Positions 54,371 through 64,000 of a DNA stretch of 64,000 nt are shown in pieces (within the stretch, counting starts at the first letter, position 1; the number at the start of each line of letters is the position of its first letter). The notes under the pieces are model-generated. The model was given only the letters and a program-made list of their open reading frames with translations, ran no database searches and was not told the DNA's origin. Origin of the DNA: Zygnema cylindricum (Eukaryota; Streptophyta; Zygnematophyceae; Zygnematales; Zygnemataceae). The DNA is taken from contig JBBHKE010002507.1 of NCBI GenBank assembly GCA_037447655.1, positions 62,001 through 126,000 of the forward strand, in the 5' to 3' direction. The position numbers and the translations under genes are program-made.

Positions 54371-55875
54371 GACCGTGTATCGCTATTTCTAGTGTTGTGT
54401 ATCGGTAAAAAATTAATCGCGATAGCACCGATACCGATAAATATCGGTTATCGAACGGTCAGCGGTCTCGATATATCGGTCAGAGACTAACAAATTCCAT
54501 ATGGCGATAACTTAAAAATTATAGTATGCATACAATAGTGTTTTATAACATACTGTATTATATTATTGACTTTATGTAGCGTGGTATGCGACGTGTAAGA
54601 ATCTGTTCCGTCTGCTGTTTAACTATAATTTATTACGGGCAGCGCGGCACATAAACGTTGACAAATTTAAAATAATAGTTTTTAGTTCTATAGTACCGAA
54701 ACGAAAAAAATAAATTACATTGTAAACATAGTTGTTCAACACGCATTTTACGCACGATTCAAACGCACGCACAATACGTAGAAACCGGAGAGGTCGATTT
54801 GAAAAAATCGTAAAAATCGTTAATGAATTTTTATCCGTACAATTTCGTACATGTAAAAAATTAAATTGAACATGTTCCGCAGTTTGTACGTTTTCCGTAC
54901 AATTTCCCTCTCTTTTCGTAATAATTCGTACATTCCTGGTACAATTTCGTACATTTCCCGTAAAACTGCTGTTCAGCTTACCGGACAAAAAGTACTACGA
55001 AGTGCAACGTATTCGTCATATTATTTATTGTACAAAACCGTACATTTACAGTAAAATGCCGTACAGTATCTTGTCCGTTCATTTTACCGGGCAAAAAGTA
55101 CATCGAGTTTTTTTGCGAATTTTTCAAAAGTCACGCACAATACGTAGTAACTGGAAAAAATGAAAAAATCGTGCGATTTGAACAACTAAGATTGCAAATT
55201 TGTGAAAATCAAACTTCTTCGAAAACCAGACGAAGGGACGAACAGAGCAGACGAACAAATGTGTCAGACTGCCACCATTAACTGCCATTTATAAAAAAAT
55301 AACAGTCAAAAGGACATTCTAGAAGGGTATAGGAGCGTGGAACCCAAGTAAAACCCCGTTAAATTAGGAATAATGAAGCAAATATCGCAGTTTTTTACTG
55401 AAATCGATGGCAAAGGGGTCCGCGTCGCGTCAGGGGAATAACCTGTTCATTTGAGTGTACTTGCCGTACATTTACCTGTACGGTCCGTAAAGTTATCGCC
55501 GATAGTTATCGATATCGGTGTTATCGCCGAGAAAGAACCGATATTATCGGTTGTTTACCGGCAATAACACCGATGTCGATATATCGTACCAATATATCGA
55601 TTATCGGCAACTCGAAAAATGGCCCATATCAGTTATCGGCAAATCCTTACTGATACAAAACACTAGATATTACAGTTTATGTTTTTTCCGCCACTTAAAA
55701 CATCTTTTCTCCGTACACACATGTTGGATTACGGATCTGACGGCTGCAATTGAAAGCGAAGATTTTCACCTTCCGATTGGTGGTCTCCATGTAATAACCG
55801 GACAAGTGTGCGCGGAGAAAAACTGTTTTAAATGGCGAAAAAATTGTTAACACTAATAGCGATACACGGTGCTGT
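54371..55875. mobile_element. TA-flanked MITE (subfamily 2) interrupted by a TATCGG-rich element
   Basis: The left MITE end is at about 54372 (ACCGTGTATCGCTATTTC); the right part at about 55685-55875 holds the GCCACTTAAAACATCTTTTC interior and the end ACACTAATAGCGATACACGG. Between them, about 54391-55665, lies a 1.27-kb element with inverted ends of the TAGTGTTxTGTATCxGTAA type and many ATATCGGT/ACCGATA motifs at both ends. Its interior (about 54835-54965) matches 37736-37856, and its TATCGG-type end motifs recur at about 31600-31725. No transposase frame; exact borders are uncertain because MITE and insert ends look alike. Confidence 0.6.
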
Positions 55876-56237
55876 TCGCGCATCCCTTGTTGTTTCAAGC
55901 ATACATTCACTTTCTTTATATACTGACTTGGGACAAAGGAAAAACTAACAAAATGACATCCATCTAAGAATACATTCCACTCTTACAAATATCTAAGGAA
56001 GATCCATCAAATAAATTTAGGCATTGGACTATTTGTTCATCCTTCCCGGAGAAGCCATTGTGGTTCTAAAAGAGAGTGAGAGAACAAAAAAAAGAAGGGG
56101 TTCCAACAATAATGCGAGAGAATTAAAACTTTGCGACGAAGCCCACAAAACACTTATTCTTATCTCCTTTCTACTCGGAAAATAAAAATACAATACACTT
56201 TAGCATATTTTTACAAAATTCCATCTATTTCATATGT

Positions 56238-57343
56238 ATGTTTTATACGCATTCTCCTTTGGAAATCACAAATAAAATTGACACAAAATTTGTGGTCCAT
56301 TTCAGTTTGGACGGATCGACTGACACGGGAGTAGGGCCATACGTTATGGACTCCGTGAGTGGAGAGATTATTGAGGTCGATAGTTCCGGAGAGTCCTCCT
56401 TCATCTGCTCGGATAATGCGGGAACCAGCACCGGTGACTAGTTTTATGTCAACGGACAACAAGCTCAGATTAAGTTCCGCACCTTTAATTCGGTAAGTTT
56501 CAAATGTGGGCAAAACCCAAAACCGAAATTTATCGCTTCATTGGCACATGATGATATGTCACAGATCAAACTCTTTTTTTCAAACAGTTTCAAGTTCATG
56601 TGCTGAAACTAGTTCTTTTCCATCCATTGAGTCCCTGGTCTGGCTCCTCCTTCATCTATTGAACCCATCCATTCATTTCCATTCCATCTGCTCTGTCCCC
56701 CTCCTTCCCCCTCCTTCCTTCCTCACTCCTCTTCCTTCCTCCTCCTCCTCCTTCACCTTCGCCTCCTCCTCCTTCCCCTCCTCCTCCCTCACCTTCACCC
56801 CCACCTCCATCACCACCCCCACCTCCACCATCTCCACCTCCTCCTTCGCCTTCACCACCACCACCATCTCCTCCTCCTCCACCCCCTCCTTCACCGTCGC
56901 CTTCTCCCTTATGCAACACCTCTTGCCCATCCACTCCGTTGGAGCTTTGTGACTTTTATTTTGCGGGACACAAGAGCACAATCCCAACGATTGCGCTTGT
57001 AAATGGCGAGGGAACGAGTTTGAGTACCGGTTTGAGGACAAATAAAACGGGAGCTGAGATTGTCGTTGAGGTGGACGAGTCCGGTTCAGCTCTCTTCCGA
57101 GAATGTCCGGCATGTACTAACACTGTCGGAAATCAATTCTACCTAAATGGGGAAGATGCTGTTTTGAAAGCCCGGACCTTCCAAACATCACCAGGCATCG
57201 ATTACTTCCGTAGCCGTTGTGTCATGTTGCCCATTAGTGTGTTCAGAATCACCTATAAAGGTGTCGCTTTCAATGTGCCGGCAGATGATACGCAGAACCT
57301 CTTTTCCACAGCAAGGAACTGTGTGATGTTCAAGACGTCTTAA
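56238..57343 (+). pseudogene. Inverted, damaged copy of the secreted two-module protein gene
   Basis: Exon-1-like part, 56238-56492: same protein as 47283-47083 up to SGESSFICSDNAGTSTGD, then a TAG at 56439-56441 where the first copy has CAG (Gln of QFYVNG). The donor TCG|GTAAGT is kept. The intron is homologous for about 125 bp and then breaks at about 56619; the second half of module 1 is missing. From about 56700 the Ser/Pro-rich linker and the complete module 2 (LELCDFYFAG to NCVMFKTS, stop at 57343) are open. Homology to the first copy extends upstream to about 56060. It may be a pseudogene, or the open second half may survive as a one-module protein if another 5' exon is used. Confidence 0.75.
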
Positions 57344-58801
57344 GTTCCCACATTTTTTATTATCCAAATGATCAATTTGATGACATCTACATGTCTTTTT
57401 TTTTCCTGTACAGCTTAATGAGAGTGTTGGTGGTTATTTGAGCAATGCGGCCACTTGGGAGAAAAATTAGTTTTGATTTTCTTCGCCGAAAAGGTGCAAC
57501 TAGCTCTTAGTGTAGGTTATTGCAATTGCTTGATCCTTTGTTTTTGATTAATTTCGCTGGAAATTTTTTGTTTCCTCTTATATATTATTTATCAATAATC
57601 ATTTTTGTCATTTTTTTGTTAATTTTATGCATGGCGTGCATGGTAATAGCCGCAAGGTGTTGCTACCTGATTTGCCTTCTCATTTGAATTTACCAAATTT
57701 TTGAGGAAATTTGTTCCGACTTCCATGTTTGAATTTCTGTAAGACGGTTGCTGGGGCCTATTTACTGAGGGCGTTCATGATTTATTTCGCCTTGTTTGCT
57801 TTCTTTTGAGTTTGGCATTGACTCTGGCTACTTTGCTGTTATTGAAAAACAAACAAAAATCCAGCCCTCTTAGACTATGGAAACATCCCTCAGAAAATTC
57901 TGCCTGTTCTGTATCCCAGAAGACCTGCTGCCCCCTGCCCTTTGCTGCCCTTTTAACCAAATTATTTGCGTTGAGATTTTTGGTTTTTTTTAAACCCATT
58001 TACATGCATTAATGTATGAGACCACGGACGTTATAGAAATAGTAGATCGTCTTTTTACTCGAAAATCTCAAAACCTGAACAAAAAAGTGTGGATCCATGA
58101 CTTTTCAAACACTTCCACATCATTTATGGTAGATGTGTCTTTGTCTCATGTCACAACCGTCATACAATTGTCGTGTCACAACTTCCTTAATAGTACATGG
58201 GTGTGTGTCCATTTAAGTGGAATAAGTTTGCCTTCTTAAGAAGATAATAGTAAACATCCCTTGAGAAACATTTTCCTTTTTTTGTACCTTCCTTTGGATG
58301 TTGTTTGTTCAAATGTTTCGTGTACCGTATCTTTTTTTGGCAGCTTCTGGGGGAGGTACTTTTGGACAAGGTAAATGTGACCGTGATGCTGAAGTACATC
58401 ACTGAGACCTGCTTTGCCTTTTGGTTCCTTTCTTGTCATAGCAGTGTGTTCTCGACTGCTTTGTTTTTTTTTTTTTTTGGTTACATAGCAAAAAATAGAA
58501 ATGTATCCCTGAGGGGCTTTAAATGGTCTGGAGTGTCATGAAACTTTGCAGCGAATGTGATGTGAACTCACATGCTGATGTAGCATGGGTGATGCGCTGG
58601 TAAATGTGAATCTGGCACTTAAAGACCATCCAAAAAGTAAAGCATATGGTGAACATGATACAACAAGTCACTTTAAACCATCAAAAGGTGTAGAAAAATT
58701 CAAAATTTTGGCGTGTTTATTCAAATTCGAAGATTGTTTGGCATTTTAGTCATTCACTATTAATATCTTTGCTTGCATAAAGGACTCTTCAAATGTGAAT
58801 T
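57344..58801. other. No gene recognised
   Basis: The first 250 bp or so is 3' flank shared with the inverted copy. The rest is AT-rich with short frames that show no motif. Confidence 0.55.
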
Positions 58802-59144
58802 TTATAGTCACATATCTAACTCGTTATCGTCACCTACGTCACTCTTTGGCGTCACACTTTACAATCACTCTAAAAGCTACCCATCACCTCTCTTTACAGT
58901 CACCTATCATCACTCTTTATCCTCACATATCGTAACTCTTTATCGTCACCTATCTACACTCTTTATCGTCACCTATCTACACTCTTTATAGTCACCTACC
59001 ATCACTCACTCTTTATAGTCACATGTCGTAACTTTTTATTGTCACCTATCATCACTCTTTATCGTCACCTATTGTCACTCTTTATTGTCACTCTTTTAAG
59101 TCACCTATCGTAAATCTTTTTCTTGACCATAGTCGCTCGTTATC
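58802..59144 (-). repeat. TCACTCTTTATCGTCACCTA-type minisatellite (second array)
   Basis: About 340 bp of the same repeat as 20740-21166, in reverse orientation and without an adjacent LINE, which shows that the array exists independently of that element. Confidence 0.87.
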
Positions 59145-59994
59145 ACTTTTTTTTTCTTTTTCTTTCCTTGCCTTATTTTTTTTCTTCTTTCACCTCTTGG
59201 TTTGTTTTTCCCCCTTTTATTTTAGTTTTCTTTGCTTACTTTCCGTCAACCTTTTTTCCACAAACGTTTAAATCTCTTAACGTAAATAACGCATGTTGCA
59301 GATAAAACGGTGATTTTTTTTTTCCTAAACACAATTTTTTTACTGAAACAACGGCTTTTAGAAATTAAAAGCTTATATAACCAAAACCTGCCCAAAAGCA
59401 AAAAAGAAAGTACACAGTTTCACCAAAAAAAAAAAAGAAAAAAAAAAACTTCGTAGAAACAACGGATACCACATAATAAAGCAATAGTTGGACAATATTT
59501 TTTTTATTCTTTCCTATTTTTAATCCAGTACAATACAATGTCCGGCTACAAGACAATTTTTTTTTTATCGATCCCACCCGGATCGACGTCTTCTCTCCCT
59601 TCCCCTGTTCCTCCCCAAATCACAAAATTGAAAATTACTTATTAGAGATGTAGTTGCCTTTGAAATTTGAAATTCCTCTCTATTCCCCCGAAATTCCTCT
59701 CTCCCTCCCCTTAACCCCTCTCTTACCTCCTCCCTCCCTCCCCTCCCTTTCCCTCCCTGATATTTTTTCACAAAAATGAAAAGAGATGTGGTTTCTTTGA
59801 TGATTGCAATTCTTCTCTCTCCCTCCCTTTACATCTCCCTCCTTTTACCTCTCCCTTAACTCCTCCCTCTCCCCTTTACCCCTCCTTAACTCCTCCCTCT
59901 CCTTCCTCTCCCTCCCCAAATTACTTGAGTTAACATGTTTCTAAACCAATCAAACTGTTACAATATACTTTTTCAGCACAAGTACATGAACTTT
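59145..59994. other. T-rich then CT-rich non-coding sequence
   Basis: T runs to about 59560, then CTCCCTCCC-rich stretches at 59570-59920. Open frames are low complexity. No gene recognised. Confidence 0.55.
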
Positions 59995-60905
59995 TGCCCT
60001 AATATAAAATAGACGTATCGAAATCGAAATGAGTACACAAAATATTTGTCATTATCTGGAATAGACACATCAAATTTAGATCGAAAAGAGTATATAAAAT
60101 ATTGTCGATTTATGGAATAGACGCATCAATTTTAGATAGAAACCAGCACATAAAATATTTGCCGTAGTAGAGACAATATCAATTTTAGAGTACATAAAAA
60201 TATTTGTCATTATATGAAATAGATGTACAAATTTTTAATCCAAACGAGTACATGAAACAGTCGCCGTGATATGAAATAGAAGTATCAATTTTAGATAGAA
60301 ATGAGTACATTAAATATTTGCCATATTTGCCATAATATAAAATGGAGTAATAGTCATATCAATTTTAGATCGAAACAATTATATAAAATATTTTTCGTAG
60401 CATGGAATAGACGTATAAACTTTAGACTAGAATGAGTACATAAAATATTTGCTGTGATATAAAATTAGATAATACACGTATCAATTTTAGATGGAAATGA
60501 GTACCTAAAACAATTATGAAATCGATGTACCAATTTAAGATAGAAACGAGTACATGACCATTTGTCGTAATATGAAATAGACGTATCAATTTTAGGTCAA
60601 AATGAGTACATAAATTAATTGTTGCAATATAAAAAAGACAAATCAATTCTAATATGAAATAAACATATCAATTCTATATACAAATGAGTAAATAAAACAT
60701 TTTTCGCAGTATGAAAATAAACGAATCAATTTGGGATACAAATGAGCACAAAATATTTATCATAATATAAAATAAACGTATCGGTTTTGCATAGAAATGC
60801 GTACATGAGATTTTTGCAGGAATGTGAAGTAAACATATAAAATTTGATCAAAATGAGTACATGAAAAATTTCTTGTACAATGAAATAGACGTATCAATTT
60901 ATGCC
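59995..60905 (+). repeat. Satellite of about 57-bp units
   Basis: Diverged tandem units containing GAAATAGACGTATCAATTTT, AGATAGAAATGAGTACATAA and AATATTTGCC in that order, about 16 units. Divergence between units is high, so the array is old. Confidence 0.85.
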
Positions 60906-60969
60906 TCATTCACACAAAAAGGAAAAAGAAAGGCCAAACTTTTAAAAGTCTCCACCATTCCAAACTCAC

Positions 60970-61411
60970 CTATTTTCTTCTTCACCTTCTCTCCCTCGTT
61001 CTCTTCCTCCCCTTTCCGATTCCTTCTCCTTCTCGCCCGCTTTACTTGAATCTCCCTCTCTCTCACCTCTCGAACTCCTCTCCCCCCCTCCCCCCGACAA
61101 CCCTCTCTCATTACCTCCTCTCTCACTACCTCCTACCCCAACTGTAGTACTCCCTCCATACCCACCCATTGGCATTTCCCCCCATGGACCAGTCAACCCT
61201 CCTCCCTCTCCTGCCCCCATCCCTTGTCCATACATTCCTCCCATATTAGGAAAAAACCCACTCATATTTTGTCCATATCCCCCCATATTCCCCCCCCCCA
61301 AAGCCCCTCCCCCATAAGGGTTAACTCCCATATTCCCTCCTCCCCCATATGAACCTCCCCTGTATAAATTAGCCCCCCCACTCCCTCCTCCCCCAAAAGA
61401 TCCTCCTCCTC

Positions 61412-61442
<31 letters not shown>

Positions 61443-61936
61443 ACCTCCCCCCCTTTGTTTTTCCGCCATCATTGCCGCCGCTTGAGAAGCCGCAGCCAAA
61501 GCCGCCGGAGTGAGTTTAGATAAAGACGAAAAATCTATCTCTCCTCCTCCTCTCTCCCCCTCCCTCTCTCCCTCCGATTCTCGACTCCCCGGAACATTCG
61601 AATTATTCACGTTTTGGGGATTTGCCGCATAGGAAGAAGACGGATTTGCTGAGCTGGCGGCAACAAAGGAGCTTCGAAATTTCGTCATCATTCCGGTTTT
61701 TAACGCCCCCATTGCCGCCCCTCGACTTTGTAATTCATTCCTCGAATTATTCGATAATTGTACGGAAACTCTCGGAGTAGTAGAAACTCCTTGTATGCCT
61801 CCTACCCCACCTCGTCCTCTCCCTCCCCCACCTCCTCCACCTCCTCCTCCACCTCCTCCTCCGCCGGCTCCTCCACCTCCTCCACCGGCTCCTCTTCCTC
61901 CTCCGGCTCCTCCTCCTCCTCCTCCTCCTCCTCCTC
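60970..61936 (-). CDS. Glycine-rich internal exon of an unidentified protein
   Basis: Open on the minus strand from about 61936 to 60970. It starts after a pyrimidine-rich acceptor (CCTCAAAG|GA) and ends at a strong donor (ATAG|GTGAGT); the stop just beyond is made by the donor itself, so this looks like an internal exon of about 967 nt. Content: a Gly/Ala tract; a middle part without low complexity (RGGVGGIQGVSTTPRVSVQL, then MGALKTGMMTKFRSSFVAAS); an Ala-rich helix (LSKLTPAALAAASQAAAMMA); Gly/Met/Tyr-rich repeats (GGYGQNMSGFFPNMGGMYGQ); and a charged Glu/Arg-rich end. The family is not recognised; RNA-binding or organelle-import Gly-rich proteins are possible. Neighbouring exons were not found. 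Confidence 0.55.
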
Positions 61937-62256
61937 CTTTGAGGCCAGAAAAGAAAAATAAAGCGACTAATAAGATAAACAGAAAAACATCGATTTACTT
62001 GTTTCACAAATTTTGAAAACATTTTATGCTTTCACTTTGTGTTTGTTTATTTATTTCTTTTTATTAGTTTGGTTGACTTTTTTGTTAATGTTTGTTAATT
62101 AAAAAAGAAAGTTGATGATAAAAGTTTGTTTTTCGGGACTTATATTTGTACTTGTTTCAGTTAACTATGAATTAGATTTGAAGGATAGTATTATGTTAGT
62201 TATTAACAAAATAATATTATATTATTTTATTTATTTATAATAATGTATATTATCTT

Positions 62257-62452
62257 TCTCTCCCTCTCCCTCCCATTCACCCTCTCCCTTTCCTTCCCCT
62301 TCTCCCTCTCCCTCTCCCTCTTCCTCTCCCTCTACCTCTTCCTCTCCCTCTCCCTCTCCCTCTCCCTCTCCCTCTCCCTCTCCCTCTCCCTCTCCCTCTC
62401 CCTCTCCCTCTCCCTCTCCCTCTCCCTCTCCCTCTCCCTCTCCCTCTTCCTA
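62257..62452 (+). repeat. CTCCCT hexanucleotide microsatellite
   Basis: About 195 bp, almost pure over the last 120 bp. The Ser/Leu-only frame across it is a translation of the repeat. Confidence 0.95.
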
Positions 62453-62617
62453 AATTATTACAACAATTTACTGCTATGTTATGGGCAAAATGTTTTTTTT
62501 TTGTTTGTTCGTGGTTAAAATGTTTTATTTAGGATAAATTTCAGTGAAAATGTCTAGAGGAGCTTGACTGATTATTTATTTTTATTTTCTTTTTTTACCT
62601 ATTTGTTAATTATAAAA

Positions 62618-63231
62618 TGGAAAAAAAAAGGTTTTTGCCGCCAATCCTAACAAGCCGCAAACAATTACAAAAATTCTCTCGAGAAATCGAGAAAGACTTC
62701 TCGAATTTTTGCGAGATTTTCACTTAGATAAAGGTAATTCTTGTTTTTTTTTTTTTTTTTGCTGTTACGATTTTGGAAGCATTTAAGTTTTATGCTACCA
62801 GAGGTATTTTCCTAATTTTAAAACCCTTGTTTTAGACCTTTTTTTTTATTTTAACTCGGGATGAAATATAGAGCTTGTTTTTTTGGTTTATGATTAATGT
62901 TGCTGTTTTCTTATTTATTTCTTTGATTTTTTGTTTACCTGTTTGTTGTTTTATTTGTTATATATACAGTTATGTTTGTAATTATAATAGTTTTTTTTTT
63001 ATTTTTTTTTATTTTTTTTTTGTCGGTTTTTACAGAAGATGACCAATTTGAAGAAGAAAGAGAACTTCTTTTAAAAGAAATCGAGTCATTACCGTCAACT
63101 TTTAAAAACGGAAAGTTAACTTTCTTAAAACGTTCGATTTTTTTTACATCAGATTTATTATTTGTAGATAATGTAGAGAGATTTATTTTATCTTTTCAGA
63201 AAATTGACATTTGATTCGTGTTTTTGTATCC
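62618..63231 (+). CDS. Tentative small multi-exon gene with acidic/helical segments
   Basis: A segment ending GATAAAG|GTAATT (about 62730) and one starting TTTACAG|AAGATG (about 63035) join in phase to read KPQTITKILSRNRERLLEFL ... HLDK, then EDDQFEEERELLLKEIESLP. This looks like a real amphipathic, charged protein. A further short exon (about 63200-63231, ending CTCAG|GTAAAT) could follow, or the frame may simply stop at 63213. An alternative frame with an ATG at 62618 (MEKKRFLPPILTSRKQL) hits a stop at the same donor. Family not recognised; first and last exons not defined. Confidence 0.4.
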
Positions 63232-63913
63232 TGGCTGCTCTCAGGTAAATCTTTTTTTTAATATATACATATATATACATGTATATTTATCTAAATGGGG
63301 GTCTTCTTTAGTAATTAGTTTTCTATACAAGTCAGGTGATAGAGGTTACCACAATTAATGTGGTGTGTAGTGATTTTTGTCAATTATCAAACTATATTGG
63401 CCTCTAAAACTTTTATAAAATGTCGAAGATTCTGGCTTCTTCGTCATATTTACATTTAGTTACGCTAAACACCTATTAATTTTTCTTTTCTTTTTTTATT
63501 GTACTTGTTTCTATGATTTTTCATTTGTTGTGGTTGGTTTGAAAATTTCAAGAAAAGAATGAAAATCGATCGAAATTGGTAAAATAACGTTGCTTTGGGT
63601 CAACAAATATACTTGGTATCATAGAAAATAGCCAAAAGGTTCTTTCCCTCCCTCCCTCCCTGCCTGCCTGCCTGCCTCTATCCCTCCCTGCCTCCCTCAC
63701 TCTCTCCCTCTCTCTCTAAAGACTCTAAATTGCTTTGGTATGTTTGATAGATTTCCTTAAGAAGCCTTGGTATGTTTAAAACGTTATATTTTTTGTTGTT
63801 TTCCTCGGAAATATCCAATTATCTTGAACGGGAGTCAAAAATTATTGATCTTAAATCTGACAACCTCATCACAATTCCCTTTTTTTGTACTCTATTTCTA
63901 TCGTTCGACTACC
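63232..63913. other. No gene recognised; CCTC/CCTG microsatellite at about 63645-63717
   Basis: AT-rich sequence with a CCCTCCCTGCCTGCCTG-type tract. Nothing else supported. Confidence 0.55.
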
Positions 63914-64000
63914 CTGTGTACCGCTATTAGTGTTAACTTTTTTCGCCACTTTAAGCATATTTTCTCCGTACACACTTGTCGGGTTGTTAGTCCGACGGTT
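63914..64000 (+). mobile_element. TA-flanked MITE, subfamily 2, cut by the window end
   Basis: TGTGTACCGCTATTAGTGTT followed by CGCCACTTTAAGCATATTTT and CTCCGTACACACTTGTCGG: the left half of the subfamily also present at 30728-30925 and 44652-44871. The right half lies beyond the window. Confidence 0.8.

Noticed and set aside
53784-54490. Open frames of 124-193 codons on both strands
   Set aside because: They lie in the inverted arms of the foldback element, mirror each other and show no protein motif.
56656-57113. Glycine-rich and Glu/Val-rich minus-strand frames in the second copy
   Set aside because: Antisense shadows of the Ser-Pro linker and module 2.
61747-62022. Arg-rich (minus) and Pro-rich or Ser-rich (plus) frames
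   Set aside because: Alternative readings of the GGA/TCC repeat at the start of the glycine-rich exon.

Overview
The window looks like nuclear DNA from a green-lineage eukaryote, most likely an alga or an early-diverging plant. The DNA is AT-rich, genes have introns with GT...AG borders, and most of the sequence is transposon debris: Ty1/Copia elements, a non-LTR (LINE) element of a type I associate with algae and mosses, Harbinger-like and TA-flanked MITEs, and minisatellites. Two features favour the green lineage: a Ser-Pro-rich wall-type secreted protein, and a predicted nuclear protein ending in an EAR-type LxLxL motif. I cannot name the species. No prokaryotic operon, CRISPR array, rRNA or tRNA gene was seen.

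Left part (1-11.3 kb): a plus-strand Copia element (its 3' half and 3' LTR) is inserted into a minus-strand relative. Then come LTR debris, a solo LTR with a 5-bp target duplication, a perfect 42-bp palindrome and a Harbinger-type MITE. At 11489-15667 is the best-supported cellular gene, a two-exon homologue of the diphthamide factor DPH4/DNAJC24 (J domain plus CSL zinc finger). Both conserved domains are interrupted by long in-frame low-complexity inserts. Its 3-kb intron is full of T/G-rich and 26-bp tandem repeats.

Middle (19-30.5 kb): a nested transposon stack. A minisatellite flanks a minus-strand LINE, which is split by an LTR retrotransposon relic (TSD AATAG) and by a Harbinger-type MITE (TSD TAA). 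The LTR relic and the Copia element at 47.5-53.1 kb both have primer-binding sites matching the anticodon arm of initiator tRNA-Met (half-tRNA priming, as in Drosophila copia).

30.9-42.9 kb: a recent direct duplication of about 4.7-5.0 kb. Each copy carries an unrecognised, probably nuclear gene ending in LDLELRL. The copies have complementary lesions: copy A has lost the apparent original start, while copy B keeps it but has a one-base frameshift.

46-57.4 kb: a secreted-type protein gene (two related modules around a Ser/Pro-rich linker) on the minus strand and a damaged inverted copy on the plus strand. Between them lie a nearly complete Copia element, a foldback transposon and another nested MITE. 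The right end (58.8-64 kb) holds a minisatellite, a 57-bp satellite, a glycine-rich internal exon, a CTCCCT microsatellite, a tentative small multi-exon gene and a MITE cut by the window edge.

All transposon boundaries, repeats and splice sites were read by eye. Family names rest on recognised motifs, not on database searches.
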